Positions 14,143 through 23,134 of a stretch of 51,911 nucleotides of DNA are shown here, one piece after another. The notes beneath the pieces were generated by a model, which was not told the DNA's origin, did not search any database, and saw nothing but the letters and a program-made list of their open reading frames with translations. Where the stretch lies: assembly GCA_022774865.1 (NCBI GenBank), contig JALFLH010000018.1, positions 1-51,911 of the forward strand. The letters run 5' to 3'. Made by a program: the position numbers and the translations under genes. Numbering within the stretch: position 1 is the stretch's first letter; each line of letters starts with the position of its first letter. Source of the DNA: Clostridiales bacterium. GTDB taxonomy: Bacteria; Bacillota; Clostridia; Oscillospirales; Oscillospiraceae.

Positions 14143-16527
14143 ATGAGTCTAGTGAAGTATCGATTGAAGGAGGTTGCGGCCGATTTCGGCACGACGCCCA
14201 AGGAAATTGCGGAGATTGTTGCGAAATTTGGCGAACGGCCCAAGTCCAATACGCAGGTTCTGACCGACGAGGAGCTGAACTGCGTGTTTGACTACATGAC
14301 GAAAACCCATCAGATCAGCTCACTGGAGCAGGTGTTCGCGGTGAAGGCGGCGCCCAAGGCGGAGCCCAAGACAGAAGCGCCCAAGGCCGCCGCGCCCCAG
14401 CAGAACGCCAAACCCCAGGCACAGCAAGGGGCCAGATCCCAGAGCGCCAATGGAGCAAAGCCCCAGCCGGCGTCCAACGCCCGTCCGCAGAACCAGCAGC
14501 CCGCCCCCAAGCCGGAAAAGCCCAAGGAGCCGGAGCGGAAGCGGGAACGCCGGGTGGTGGATACCTCCGCCGTGCAGGTCAACGCCAATCGGTTTGCCGA
14601 TGTGGATAATCTGGTATCCGAGCGGGTTCAGGATTATCAGGGCGGCAAGCAACGCATCGGCGGCGGCAAGGGCAAGCAGCAGAAGCAGCAGCAGAAGGGC
14701 GGCTTCAAGGGCAACAAGTCCCGCAATGAGGAACAGGAGAAAATGCGCCGTCTGCAGATGGAGGTGGCGCGGAAAGCGCCGGTTACCGTCAAGATTCCCG
14801 ACGAAATCACCGTGGGCGAGCTGGCTTCCCGGATGAAGAAAACCGCCGGGGAGGTCATCAAGCTGCTGATGAAGAACGGCGTCATGGCCGGTATCAACCA
14901 GACCATCGACTATGATACCGCCGAATATGTGGCAACGGAAATGGGCTGCAAGGTGGAGAAGGAAGTCACCGTCACCATCGAGGAGCAGATCATCGACGAC
15001 CATGTGGATACTGCCGACGAGCTGCAGACCCGGGCCCCCGTGGTGGTGGTTATGGGTCACGTTGATCACGGCAAGACCAGCCTGCTGGATGCCATCCGCA
15101 AGACCTCTGTCACCGCGGGCGAGGCGGGCGGCATCACCCAGCACATCGGCGCCTACACCGTGGATGTGAACGGCAACATGGTCACCTTCCTGGATACGCC
15201 CGGCCACGCAGCCTTTACCTCCATGCGCGCCCGGGGCGCCAAATCCACCGATATCGCCATTCTGGTGGTGGCCGCCGACGACGGCATCATGCCCCAGACC
15301 GTGGAGTCCATCAACCACGCCAAAGCGGCGGGGGTGCCCATCATTGTGGCCATCAACAAGATGGATAAGCCCACCGCCAACCCGGACAGAATCAAGGAGC
15401 AGTTGACCAAGTATGACCTGATCCCCGAGGAATGGGGCGGCGATACGGTGATCTGTCCCATCTCCGCCAAGACCGGCATGGGTCTTGACAACCTGCTGGA
15501 TATGATTATCCTGACCGCGGAGGTGCTGGAGCTGAAGGCCAACCCCAACCGGCGGGCCAAGGGCACCGTCATCGAGGCGCGGCTGGATAAATCCCGCGGC
15601 CCCATCGCGACCCTGCTGGTGCAGAACGGCACCCTGAAACAGGGCGATATCGTCATTGCCGGCACCGCCGTGGGCCGTGTCCGGGTGATGACCAACGACA
15701 AGGGACGTACCGTCAAGACCGCCGGCCCCAGTATCCCCGTGGAGATTACGGGTCTGGCCGACGTGCCCACCCCCGGCGATGAGTTCAACGCCGTCACCGA
15801 TGAGCGGATGGCCCGGGAACTGGTGGAGCAGCGCCGGCAGGCCGAAAAGGATGCCGCTGCCAACGCCATGAGCAAGGTCACCCTCGACAACCTCTTTGCC
15901 AGAATGCAGGAGGGCGAAATGAAGGAGCTGCCGCTGATCGTCAAGGCCGACGTGCAGGGCTCCGCCGAGGCGCTGAAGTCCTCGCTGGAGAAGATCTCCA
16001 ACGACGAAGTCCGGGTCAAGGTCATTCACACCGGCGTGGGCGCCATCAACGAGTCCGATATTCTGCTGGCCTCCACCGCCGGCGCCATCATCGTGGGCTT
16101 CAATGTCCGTCCTGATGCCGCCGCTCAGGCCTCCGGCCAGCGCGCCAACGTGGATATGCGGTTCTACCGGGTCATCTACGATGCCATCGACGAGATTGAG
16201 GCTGCCATGAAGGGTATGCTGGCGCCCCAGTACGAGGAAGTGGTCATCGGCCACGCCGAAGTCCGCCTGACCTACAAGGTTTCCGCCGTGGGCACCGTGG
16301 CTGGCTGTATGGTCAAGGACGGCAAGGTCACCCGGGATTCCAAGGTTCGGGTGCTGCGGGACAACATCGTCATCCACGAGGGTGAGGTCGGCTCCCTGCA
16401 GCGGTTCAAGGACGCGGCGAAGGAAGTCACCGCCGGTTATGAGTGCGGTATGAGCATCGCCAAGTTCAACGACATTAAAGAAGGCGACATCTTTGAATGC
16501 TTCCAGATGCAGGAAGTGAAGCGATAA
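14143..16527 (+). CDS. infB: Translation initiation factor IF-2
   Basis: The 794-residue GTPase brings initiator tRNA to the 30S subunit. The start at 14143 ([16 protein letters not shown]) has GGAGGT 12 bases upstream; an upstream in-frame ATG at 14086 lacks family sequence. The N-terminal IF2_N helix bundle is followed by a disordered Ala/Pro/Gln/Lys-rich linker (about residues 70-190, with repeated KQQ). A second IF2_N is next ([20 protein letters not shown]), then the G domain with GHVDHGKTS near residue 304, DTPGHAAF and NKMD. Domains II, III and the tRNA-binding C-terminal barrel complete the protein. Confidence 0.97.
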   Translation: MSLVKYRLKEVAADFGTTPKEIAEIVAKFGERPKSNTQVLTDEELNCVFDYMTKTHQISSLEQVFAVKAAPKAEPKTEAPKAAAPQQNAKPQAQQGARSQSANGAKPQPASNARPQNQQPAPKPEKPKEPERKRERRVVDTSAVQVNANRFADVDNLVSERVQDYQGGKQRIGGGKGKQQKQQQKGGFKGNKSRNEEQEKMRRLQMEVARKAPVTVKIPDEITVGELASRMKKTAGEVIKLLMKNGVMAGINQTIDYDTAEYVATEMGCKVEKEVTVTIEEQIIDDHVDTADELQTRAPVVVVMGHVDHGKTSLLDAIRKTSVTAGEAGGITQHIGAYTVDVNGNMVTFLDTPGHAAFTSMRARGAKSTDIAILVVAADDGIMPQTVESINHAKAAGVPIIVAINKMDKPTANPDRIKEQLTKYDLIPEEWGGDTVICPISAKTGMGLDNLLDMIILTAEVLELKANPNRRAKGTVIEARLDKSRGPIATLLVQNGTLKQGDIVIAGTAVGRVRVMTNDKGRTVKTAGPSIPVEITGLADVPTPGDEFNAVTDERMARELVEQRRQAEKDAAANAMSKVTLDNLFARMQEGEMKELPLIVKADVQGSAEALKSSLEKISNDEVRVKVIHTGVGAINESDILLASTAGAIIVGFNVRPDAAAQASGQRANVDMRFYRVIYDAIDEIEAAMKGMLAPQYEEVVIGHAEVRLTYKVSAVGTVAGCMVKDGKVTRDSKVRVLRDNIVIHEGEVGSLQRFKDAAKEVTAGYECGMSIAKFNDIKEGDIFECFQMQEVKR

Positions 16528-16533
16528 CGCCAA

Positions 16534-16569
16534 AAAGCCAGCCGCACCGCGTCAGCGGCGGCTGGCTTT
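16534..16569 (+). terminator. Hairpin between infB and rbfA
   Basis: AAAGCCAGCCGC (16534-16545) pairs with GCGGCTGGCTTT (16558-16569). The T-tract is only three bases, so it probably reduces rather than stops transcription into rbfA. Confidence 0.6.
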
Positions 16570-16601
16570 GCCCATATCAAGAAGAATGGAGGATGTGTAT
16601 T

Positions 16602-16964
16602 ATGGCATCCAATCGAATCAACCGGATCAACGAGGAGATCCAGAAATCCGTGGCGGAGAAGCTGCGCACGGTGAAGGACCCGAGAGTCAGCGACACCATG
16701 ATTTCCGTCACCCGGGTGGAGACAACCCCCGATCTGCGCTACGCAAAGGTTTACGTCAGCTTTCTGGAGGCGGACAAGGCGGCCGAGGCCATGAAGGGGC
16801 TGAAATCCGCCGGCGGCTACCTGCGTCGGGAGGTGGGCAGCGATCTGAAGCTGCGCTACACCCCGGAGCTGGTCTGGACACTGGACGATTCCATCACCTA
16901 CGGCGCCCATATGCTGGATATTCTCAACCATCTGCCTTATGGTGAACACGATGACGCGGAATGA
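16602..16964 (+). CDS. rbfA: Ribosome-binding factor A
   Basis: The 120-residue protein is a KH-like 30S maturation factor that binds near helix 1 of 16S rRNA. Its motifs are RINRINEEIQKSVAEKL, VKDPRV..TMISVTRVETTPDLRYAKVYVS and a C-terminal LRYTPELVWTLDDSITYG. The start at 16602 has GGAGG eight bases upstream. It overlaps the next gene by 14 bases. Confidence 0.95.
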   Translation: MASNRINRINEEIQKSVAEKLRTVKDPRVSDTMISVTRVETTPDLRYAKVYVSFLEADKAAEAMKGLKSAGGYLRREVGSDLKLRYTPELVWTLDDSITYGAHMLDILNHLPYGEHDDAE

Positions 16965-17913
16965 GACGGCGGCGTGGCTTTCAGACCGCGACCGGTTCTG
17001 CATCCTGACCCACACCCGCCCGGACGGAGATACCATCGGTTCGGCGTCGGCGCTGTGCCTGGGACTGCGGCAGCTTGGAAAAACGGCGTATCTGCTGGAG
17101 AACGACGGGGTCTCCCCTTTCCTGCGGGATTGCATGGACGGACTGACCAAGCCCCATGCGGACGCCGGCGACACGCTGGTTTCCGTGGACGTGGCGTCCC
17201 CCGGAATGCTGCCGGAAAACGGGCGGGAGCTGCTGGGAAGCATCGCCCTGCGCATCGATCATCATGCCAGCGCCACCTCCTTTACACCCGTGGAGCTGGT
17301 GGATTCCACCGCCTCCGCCAGCGCCGATCTGGTCTATGACCTGCTGATTGCGCTGGGCGTGGAGCTGACGCAGGCAATGGCGCGCCGGCTGTATATCGCC
17401 GTGTCCACGGACACCGGCTGCTTCCGCTATGCCAACACCAATGCCCACAGCTATCAGGTGGCGGCGGCCTGCGCGGCCACCGGGGCAGACCTTTACCCCA
17501 TCACCCAGACCCTGTTTGATACCAATACGCTGGGAAAGCTGAAGCTGCAGAGCTGGATTGTGGAAAACGCCCGGTTTCTCCGGGACGGCAGCGCGGCAAT
17601 CTGCGCCATTCCAAAGGAACTGGAGGAAACGGTTACCAAGGAGGATCTGGAGAACGTACCGGGTTTTCTGCGTTCCATTGCGGGGGTAAAAATCTGCGCC
17701 TCCATCCGCCAGACTCCCATGGGCAGCAAAATGTCCGTCCGGGCGGTGCCGGGCTATGACGCGGCGGCGATCTGCGCTGCTTTCGGCGGCGGCGGCCACA
17801 AGGGCGCGGCCGGCGCGAGTCTGAACCTGCCGCCGGAAGAAGCATTGCAGGTGGTGGCGCGGATGCTGGAGGAATATGTGGACAAGATTCAATCGGAACA
17901 GGGAGAAGCATGA
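16951..17913 (+). CDS. nrnA: DHH-family bifunctional oligoribonuclease / pAp phosphatase NrnA
   Basis: The 320-residue protein has the DHH phosphoesterase motifs: HTRPDGDTIGSA (motif I), SVDVASP (II), IDHHASATSF (III) and a further STDTGCF (IV), with a DHHA1 domain ending in FGGGGHKGAAG. It degrades nanoRNA and dephosphorylates 3'-phosphoadenosine 5'-phosphate, using Mn2+. Two starts are possible, ATG 16939 and ATG 16951; the second has GGTGA close upstream and was used. The gene overlaps rbfA before and truB after, as expected in this operon. Confidence 0.93.
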   Translation: MTRNETAAWLSDRDRFCILTHTRPDGDTIGSASALCLGLRQLGKTAYLLENDGVSPFLRDCMDGLTKPHADAGDTLVSVDVASPGMLPENGRELLGSIALRIDHHASATSFTPVELVDSTASASADLVYDLLIALGVELTQAMARRLYIAVSTDTGCFRYANTNAHSYQVAAACAATGADLYPITQTLFDTNTLGKLKLQSWIVENARFLRDGSAAICAIPKELEETVTKEDLENVPGFLRSIAGVKICASIRQTPMGSKMSVRAVPGYDAAAICAAFGGGGHKGAAGASLNLPPEEALQVVARMLEEYVDKIQSEQGEA

Positions 17914-18770
17914 ACGGAATCGTCGTTATCGATAAGCCCGCCGGGTGGACAAGCCAGGATGTGACCGCGCGCCTGCGCCGGGTGTTCGGCACCCGGCGGA
18001 TCGGCCATGGGGGAACGTTAGACCCCATGGCCACCGGGGTGCTGCCGGTGTTTGTGGGGCGAGCCACCCGGGGCGTGGAATTTTTCGAGCACGCGGAAAA
18101 GACCTACGAGGCTACGCTGCGTCTGGGCCTCACCACCGACACCGAGGATATTTCCGGCACTGTGCTGGAGAAGAAAGAGGTTCACGTTTCCGAAACGGAA
18201 TTCCTGGGAATTCTGGAGCGGTTTCGCGGAAAAATCAAACAAATTCCTCCCATGTACTCGGCCCTGAAGGTAAACGGCCAGAAGCTGTGCGATCTGGCAC
18301 GGAAGGGCAAAGAAGTGGAGCGGCAGCCGAGGGAAATCGAGATTTTCCGGCTGGACTGTCTGGAATTCGCCGGGGAAACCGCCCGGCTTCTGGTTTGCTG
18401 CTCCAAGGGCACGTACATCCGCACATTGTGTAAGGATATCGGCGCGGCGCTGGGCTGCGGCGGCTGCATGGCCGCGCTGCGGCGGGTACAGGCGGGGGAT
18501 TACACCATTGACCAGGCGGTTCCCCTGCAGCAGCTCCTTGACGGACAAAATCCAGAGGATTATCTGCGCCCGGTGGACAGCCTGTTTATCCGGTATCCGG
18601 CGGTGAGGCTGACGGCCAAACAGGAAACCCGCTGCCGCAACGGAGGAAGCTTTTCTGTGCGGCTGGAACCGGGCACCTACCGGGTATACAGTCCCGGCGG
18701 TGAATTTCTGGCCCTGTCCCAAGTGGAAAACGGTGTTATGTCAACCATAAAAAGCTTTTTTGAAGTTTAG
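17910..18770 (+). CDS. truB: tRNA pseudouridine(55) synthase TruB
   Basis: The 286-residue enzyme makes pseudouridine 55 in the T-loop of tRNAs. Motifs are IDKPAGWTSQDV, the catalytic GHGGTLDPMATGVLPV with D38, KTYEATLRLGLTTDTED and CSKGTYIRTLCKDIG. A C-terminal PUA-like domain follows. It overlaps nrnA by four bases (ATGA). Confidence 0.96.
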   Translation: MNGIVVIDKPAGWTSQDVTARLRRVFGTRRIGHGGTLDPMATGVLPVFVGRATRGVEFFEHAEKTYEATLRLGLTTDTEDISGTVLEKKEVHVSETEFLGILERFRGKIKQIPPMYSALKVNGQKLCDLARKGKEVERQPREIEIFRLDCLEFAGETARLLVCCSKGTYIRTLCKDIGAALGCGGCMAALRRVQAGDYTIDQAVPLQQLLDGQNPEDYLRPVDSLFIRYPAVRLTAKQETRCRNGGSFSVRLEPGTYRVYSPGGEFLALSQVENGVMSTIKSFFEV

Positions 18771-18874
18771 CGGCGAGTCGCCGATGACAAGGCGTGACCA
18801 TTGTGATGCGGGATTGTGACCCCATTGGGTACAGCTCGATTTGATACATTGCTGCAATTTGATCTGGTGAAGAT
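18771..18874. other. truB-ribF spacer with small hairpins
   Basis: The 104-bp gap has a short inverted repeat GGCGA/TCGCC just after truB and no obvious promoter. The ribF ribosome binding site is weak. Nothing else was recognised. Confidence 0.3.
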
Positions 18875-19795
18875 ATGAACGAGAAAACAATTTACGCCCT
18901 TGGCTTTTTCGATGGGGTACATTTGGGCCACGCCGCGCTGCTGACGGCCTGCCGCCGCCTGGCGGCCGCGCGGGGCTGGAAAGCGGGCGTGGTGACCTTT
19001 TCCGATCACCCGGATACGCTGGTGCTGGGACGGACGCCCCCGCTGATCTGCACCGTCCAGGACCGGGAACGGCTCCTGCGGGAGGATTTCCGGATGGACA
19101 CGGTGGTGACGCTCCCGTTTGACGGAGCCATGAAGGCCATGCCCTGGCAGGATTTCTTGAGACTGCTGGCGCGGGATTACGGTGCCGCCGGGTTTGTCTG
19201 CGGCGCGGACTTCCGCTTCGGCTGCCGGGGCGAGGGAACGGCAGCGCTGCTGCGGGAGGTCTGCCGCGCAAGAGAAATTCCCTGCGCCGTCGTGCCCCAG
19301 CTCAAAGTGGACGGACAGGTGGTATCCTCCACCTGCATCCGCGGCCTGATTGCAGCGGGAGAGATGGAAACGGCCGTCCGGTTTCTGGGGCATCCCTATG
19401 TGCTCACCGGCCGGGTGGTGCACGGCTGCCGGATTGGAAGAACGCTGGGCATTCCCACCGCCAATCTGCGCCTGCCGCCGGAGCTGGCTACGCCCCGGTT
19501 CGGGGTCTACATCTGCCGGACGGTGATTGACGGGACGGCCTATCCCGCCGTCACCAACATCGGCACCCGGCCGACGGTTCATGGACAGGGCGTTACGGTG
19601 GAGCCGTGGATTCTGGATTTCGAGGGCGACCTCTATGACCGGGAGATCCGGCTGGAATTTCACCGCTTTTTGCGGCCGGAGATGAAATTCCCGGATACCG
19701 CCGCGCTTCAGCGGGAGATCCGAAAAAACGCCGGTGAAACCCGGGCGTTTTTTGCGGAAAAAGAAAGCCTGAATGAAACCGGGAGTGCAAAATGA
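18875..19795 (+). CDS. ribF: Bifunctional riboflavin kinase / FAD synthetase
   Basis: The 306-residue enzyme turns riboflavin into FMN and FAD. The N-terminal nucleotidyltransferase domain has LGFFDGVHLGHAALL and later STCIRGLIAAGEM; the C-terminal kinase has GRVVHGCRIGRTLGIPTANL, then TNIGTRPT and EPWILDFEGDLYD. GGTGAAGAT before the ATG is a modest ribosome binding site. It usually follows truB in Firmicutes. Its stop overlaps the next start (ATGA). Confidence 0.96.
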   Translation: MNEKTIYALGFFDGVHLGHAALLTACRRLAAARGWKAGVVTFSDHPDTLVLGRTPPLICTVQDRERLLREDFRMDTVVTLPFDGAMKAMPWQDFLRLLARDYGAAGFVCGADFRFGCRGEGTAALLREVCRAREIPCAVVPQLKVDGQVVSSTCIRGLIAAGEMETAVRFLGHPYVLTGRVVHGCRIGRTLGIPTANLRLPPELATPRFGVYICRTVIDGTAYPAVTNIGTRPTVHGQGVTVEPWILDFEGDLYDREIRLEFHRFLRPEMKFPDTAALQREIRKNAGETRAFFAEKESLNETGSAK

Positions 19796-20820
19796 GGAAA
19801 AGAATGCTTTTGGCTCTGGCCTGTGCCGCCGCGCTGACGGCAGTGCCGGTTCGGGCTGCCCAGCCCATTACAGCCGTCCGGGAAATGGAGGTTCTGCCCG
19901 CCTGCTGGAATCCGGCTGCTGAGCGGACGGCGGAAAAGGAATTTCTGCTCGGCCTGACGGCGGCGGGATTCTACACGGTGGAAGGCGCAACGGGAGAAAT
20001 TGTTCCCCTTCTGGCCGCTGCGCTGCCCCGGGATGTGACGGCGGACTATGCCGGGAATGAGAAATACGGTGTTCCGGCACAGGCCGGGCGGGGATACGCC
20101 TTTGAGATCACCCTGAATCCCGCCGCCTGCTGGGAGGATGGAACAGCCGTCACGGCGGAACAGGCGGTGCGTTCGATGCAGGTGCTGCTGGAAAGCGGAG
20201 TCAATCTGCCGGAATTTGCCAACGCCGTGGCTTTCCGCCGGGGAGAAAACCGCCCCACCGGAGAGATCGTCAGTCTGGAAACGGCCGGATTCACGGATGT
20301 GGAGGAAGCCGGTCAGGCGGGATATTCGGAATTCTATCTGGATACCGCCGGATTCTGGGGACTGGACGGCGGATGGCGGCCGGTTACCGACGGCACCCGG
20401 CTCCGGGATTACGCCATGCCCGCCGGGATGGACGAGATGTATGTGTCCGCTGCCTATCTGTACCGGAATTATCTGGCGGACGGCGCTCCCTACAGCCGTT
20501 TCCAGCGGGAATTTGTGGGGGTGGCCAAACCCGCGGATGAAAAGCGGAATCTGGATGACGTGGGAATTCTGAAAACCGGCGAACGGAGCTTCACCCTGAT
20601 TCTCGCCCGCCCGACCACGGCTTCCGCGCTGGCGCTGGCACTGGACGGCGTGTATCTGCTGTCCGACGGGGTCAACGCCGCCGCCGGGGAAAACTGCCGC
20701 AGCAATGGCCCCTACCGCGTGGTTTCGGCGGACGCGTGGGAAATTGTACTGGAGCCCAATCCCTGCTGGTGGGGCAGTCCGGCAGCGTATGACCGGGTGG
20801 TCTGCCGCCGGGCAGATTAG
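19792..20820 (+). CDS. Orphan, shortened solute-binding-like protein (SBP family 5 type)
   Basis: The 342-residue product starts with a signal peptide (MRKRMLLALACAAALTAVPV, cleavage after RAA) without a lipobox cysteine at the usual site. Parts resemble the oligopeptide/dipeptide-binding family: LNPAACWEDGTAVTAEQAVRSM matches the W-x-DGTPVTAxD region and NGPYRVVSAD..IVLEPNPCWWG matches the GPYxV...N..YW region. Family 5 proteins are normally over 500 residues, so this one ends near the middle of the fold. No permease or ATPase gene is adjacent; it overlaps ribF by four bases. It may be a truncated homologue kept for another purpose, such as binding a cell-wall peptide. Confidence 0.65.
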   Translation: MRKRMLLALACAAALTAVPVRAAQPITAVREMEVLPACWNPAAERTAEKEFLLGLTAAGFYTVEGATGEIVPLLAAALPRDVTADYAGNEKYGVPAQAGRGYAFEITLNPAACWEDGTAVTAEQAVRSMQVLLESGVNLPEFANAVAFRRGENRPTGEIVSLETAGFTDVEEAGQAGYSEFYLDTAGFWGLDGGWRPVTDGTRLRDYAMPAGMDEMYVSAAYLYRNYLADGAPYSRFQREFVGVAKPADEKRNLDDVGILKTGERSFTLILARPTTASALALALDGVYLLSDGVNAAAGENCRSNGPYRVVSADAWEIVLEPNPCWWGSPAAYDRVVCRRAD

Positions 20821-20823
20821 GTC

Positions 20824-20852
20824 TTGTCCCCGGACGAAAAATGGTGTAAAAT
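20824..20852 (+). promoter_or_regulatory. Probable promoter of capA
   Basis: TTGTCC (20824-20829) and TAAAAT (20847-20852) are 17 bp apart, about 70 bp before the capA start. Confidence 0.5.
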
Positions 20853-20924
20853 AAAAAGACAGACCGATTTCCGATTTACGGCAAAGCCGAAATTGCTTTT
20901 TCAGAATCACTTGGAGGAAATACC

Positions 20925-22250
20925 ATGGCGCTTGACCGCGATGAATTGAATAGACGCCGGAAGGAGAGGGAGCAGCAGCGCAAAAAGCAGGAGGCCGCCC
21001 GGCGGCTGCTGCTGTTCCGGCTGGGCATTGCACTTCTTGTGCTGCTTGCCTGCGGCGTTGTGATCTTTCTCATCAGCCGGGGCGTGGACCGGAACGCGGA
21101 GCCTGTGATGGCCACGTCGGATGCCACAGCGCCCCAGGAGCTGCCGGAGGATACCGTCCCCCCCACCGAACCCCGTTCTGCCCTGAACAAGGGGCCGACG
21201 GTGATTCATGTGGCGGCGGCGGGCGACCTGAATATCACCGACAAGGTGATCTGGTCCGGCCAGACCGGCAGCGAATTCAACTATACCAAGGCATTCATGG
21301 ACGTGGCACCCATTTTTTCGGACGCGGATCTGGCGCTGCTGAACTTCGAGGGCAACCTGTGCGGCACACCCTATGGCACCCAGACGGGCTCCGCGCCCCA
21401 GCAGCTCATGGAGGGGCTGAAGAACGCGGGCATCGATCTGGTGCAGATAGCCAATTCCTATTCCATCTACAATGGCATCAGCGGACTGAAGTCCACCCTG
21501 ACCAATATCCGGGCGGCAGGCATTGAGCCGGTGGGCGCCTACTCCACCAACGAGGAATTCAGAAGGAACAAAGGGTATACCATCTGCGAGGTCAATGGCA
21601 TCAAAATCGCGTTTGTGGCCTTCACCAAGGGCGTGGGCAGCCTTGGTCTGCCCGCGGGCAGCGAGAACTGCGTGAATCTGCTCTACAAGGATTACTATAC
21701 CACCTATAAGGACATCGACACCGAAGCCATCACCGCCGTGCTCAAGGCTGCCGCGTCAGAAAAGCCCGATCTGACCATTGCCCTGCTCCACTGGGGCAGC
21801 GAGTACAATGAGACAATCTACGATTCACAGGAAAAAATCGTCAGTCTTTTGCAGAAAAACGGCGTGAACGCCATCATCGGTTCCCATCCCCATCTGGTGC
21901 AGAAGATCGATTATGACGAGGTGACGGGAAATCTGGTGGCCTATTCCCTGGGCGACTTTTTCGGCGATGCCAAGCGGGGCGGCACCAGCTATTCCATCAT
22001 TCTCGATCTGGAAATCACCAAGGATTATGAATCCGGCACCACCAAAATCACCGACTACAGCTATACGCCCATTTATACGCTGGCCGAGGACGAATGCGAC
22101 GGCAGCCGCCGGGTTGTCCGGATTGAAAACGCCATGTCGGCCTATGAGTTGAATTTCGTGGATAAGGTCACGGATTCCGCTTATGAAAATATGAAGTTTG
22201 CCATGGAACGGATTCCCGAACGAATCAATCCGCCGAAGGACAAGAAATAA
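20925..22250 (+). CDS. CapA family membrane-anchored protein
   Basis: The 441-residue protein has a basic, charged cytoplasmic N-terminus (DRDELNRRRKEREQQRKKQE), one membrane helix (about residues 30-48) and a Pro/Thr-rich stalk. The outer domain is of the PGA_cap/CapA type, a metallophosphatase-like fold with AAAGDLNITDKV, LLNFEGNL, LHWGSEYN and GSHPHLVQKIDYD. CapA relatives act in poly-gamma-glutamate export or other surface polymer steps, but no capB or capC gene is near, so a role in capsule is not supported. GGAGGAAAT precedes the ATG. Confidence 0.85.
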   Translation: MALDRDELNRRRKEREQQRKKQEAARRLLLFRLGIALLVLLACGVVIFLISRGVDRNAEPVMATSDATAPQELPEDTVPPTEPRSALNKGPTVIHVAAAGDLNITDKVIWSGQTGSEFNYTKAFMDVAPIFSDADLALLNFEGNLCGTPYGTQTGSAPQQLMEGLKNAGIDLVQIANSYSIYNGISGLKSTLTNIRAAGIEPVGAYSTNEEFRRNKGYTICEVNGIKIAFVAFTKGVGSLGLPAGSENCVNLLYKDYYTTYKDIDTEAITAVLKAAASEKPDLTIALLHWGSEYNETIYDSQEKIVSLLQKNGVNAIIGSHPHLVQKIDYDEVTGNLVAYSLGDFFGDAKRGGTSYSIILDLEITKDYESGTTKITDYSYTPIYTLAEDECDGSRRVVRIENAMSAYELNFVDKVTDSAYENMKFAMERIPERINPPKDKK

Positions 22251-22258
22251 CCCGATCC

Positions 22259-22284
22259 ATCCCCCATCCGCCCGGATGGGGGAT
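22259..22284 (+). terminator. Hairpin after capA
   Basis: ATCCCCCATCC (22259-22269) pairs with GGATGGGGGAT (22274-22284). The tail is not T-rich. Confidence 0.55.
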
Positions 22285-22339
22285 GCTTGCGTGTACCGGG
22301 TTTGACGGAAAATTAAAAAACATTTAACCGGACGGGACT

Positions 22340-22367
22340 TTCAACAGGGGGAAAACTATGGTAGAAT
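22340..22367 (+). promoter_or_regulatory. Possible promoter of thiN
   Basis: TTCAAC (22340-22345) and TAGAAT (22362-22367) have a 16-bp spacer. No TPP riboswitch was seen before thiN. Confidence 0.45.
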
Positions 22368-22395
22368 ATGCGAAAACGGAAAGGAGGCGCAGGCG

Positions 22396-23034
22396 GTGGG
22401 TAAATGTCTGGTTTTCTGCGCGGCGGAATTTGATCAGTTGATTCAACCGGTGGCGGCGGAAGATTACATTCTGGCTGCCGACGGCGGGCTGCGCCATCTG
22501 GAAAATCTGAATCTGAAGCCCAACGGCGTTCTGGGGGATTTTGACTCGCTGGGTTATGTACCGGCCGGCGCGCAGGTGTTTCCGGCGGAAAAGGACGATA
22601 CCGATTCCATGCTGGCAGCCCGGAAAGGGCTGGAGCTGGGCTTCCGGGAATTCCTGTTTTACGGCAGTCTGGATGGCCCCCGGCTTGACCACACCGTAGC
22701 CAATTTCCAGACGCTCCAGTTTCTGGCTGACCGGGGTGCGGCGGCCTATCTGGCGGGGAAAAAGTATCTGGTCACGGTGATCAAAAATGAGCGCCTGCGC
22801 TTTCCGTCCGGCGCGGCGGGGATTGTGTCGGTGTTCTGCCTTGGGGCGGACGCGGCTGGCGTCAAACTGGCGGGGCTGCGATATCCACTGGACAATGGAA
22901 TTCTCACGGCCGGATTCCCCCTGGGCGTCAGCAACCACTTTACCGGATGTCCGGCGGAGATTGCCGTGGCCCGGGGGAGCCTGCTGGTGATGTGGGACCG
23001 GGAAAACGGTTTCCCCGAAAGAGAGAAGCGGTAG
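22396..23034 (+). CDS. thiN: Thiamine diphosphokinase
   Basis: The 212-residue enzyme moves pyrophosphate from ATP to thiamine. Motifs are ADGGLRHL, GVLGDFDSLG, EKDDTDSMLA and GSLDGPRLDHTVAN, then a C-terminal ligand-binding barrel with NGILTAGFPLGVSN. It begins with GTG, set by AAAGGAGGCG eight bases upstream. This is a stand-alone gene. Confidence 0.93.
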   Translation: MGKCLVFCAAEFDQLIQPVAAEDYILAADGGLRHLENLNLKPNGVLGDFDSLGYVPAGAQVFPAEKDDTDSMLAARKGLELGFREFLFYGSLDGPRLDHTVANFQTLQFLADRGAAAYLAGKKYLVTVIKNERLRFPSGAAGIVSVFCLGADAAGVKLAGLRYPLDNGILTAGFPLGVSNHFTGCPAEIAVARGSLLVMWDRENGFPEREKR

Positions 23035-23134
23035 CGGGAGGCCAAACCGGAATTGTTGACAGGTATGAGAATAGACCTGGCTCGTCACGTATTGGCAGCC
23101 GGCACTGCCGGCTTGCAGCGAAGAGGTGCCCAAT

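Noticed and set aside
14320..16533. Long His/Gly-rich open frame opposite infB
   Set aside because: It mirrors the conserved infB frame and its composition (H, G, D, V) is that of an antisense artefact.
22251..22395. TPP riboswitch before thiN
   Set aside because: The gap is short and lacks the conserved CUGAGA/ACCUGA blocks of a THI element.
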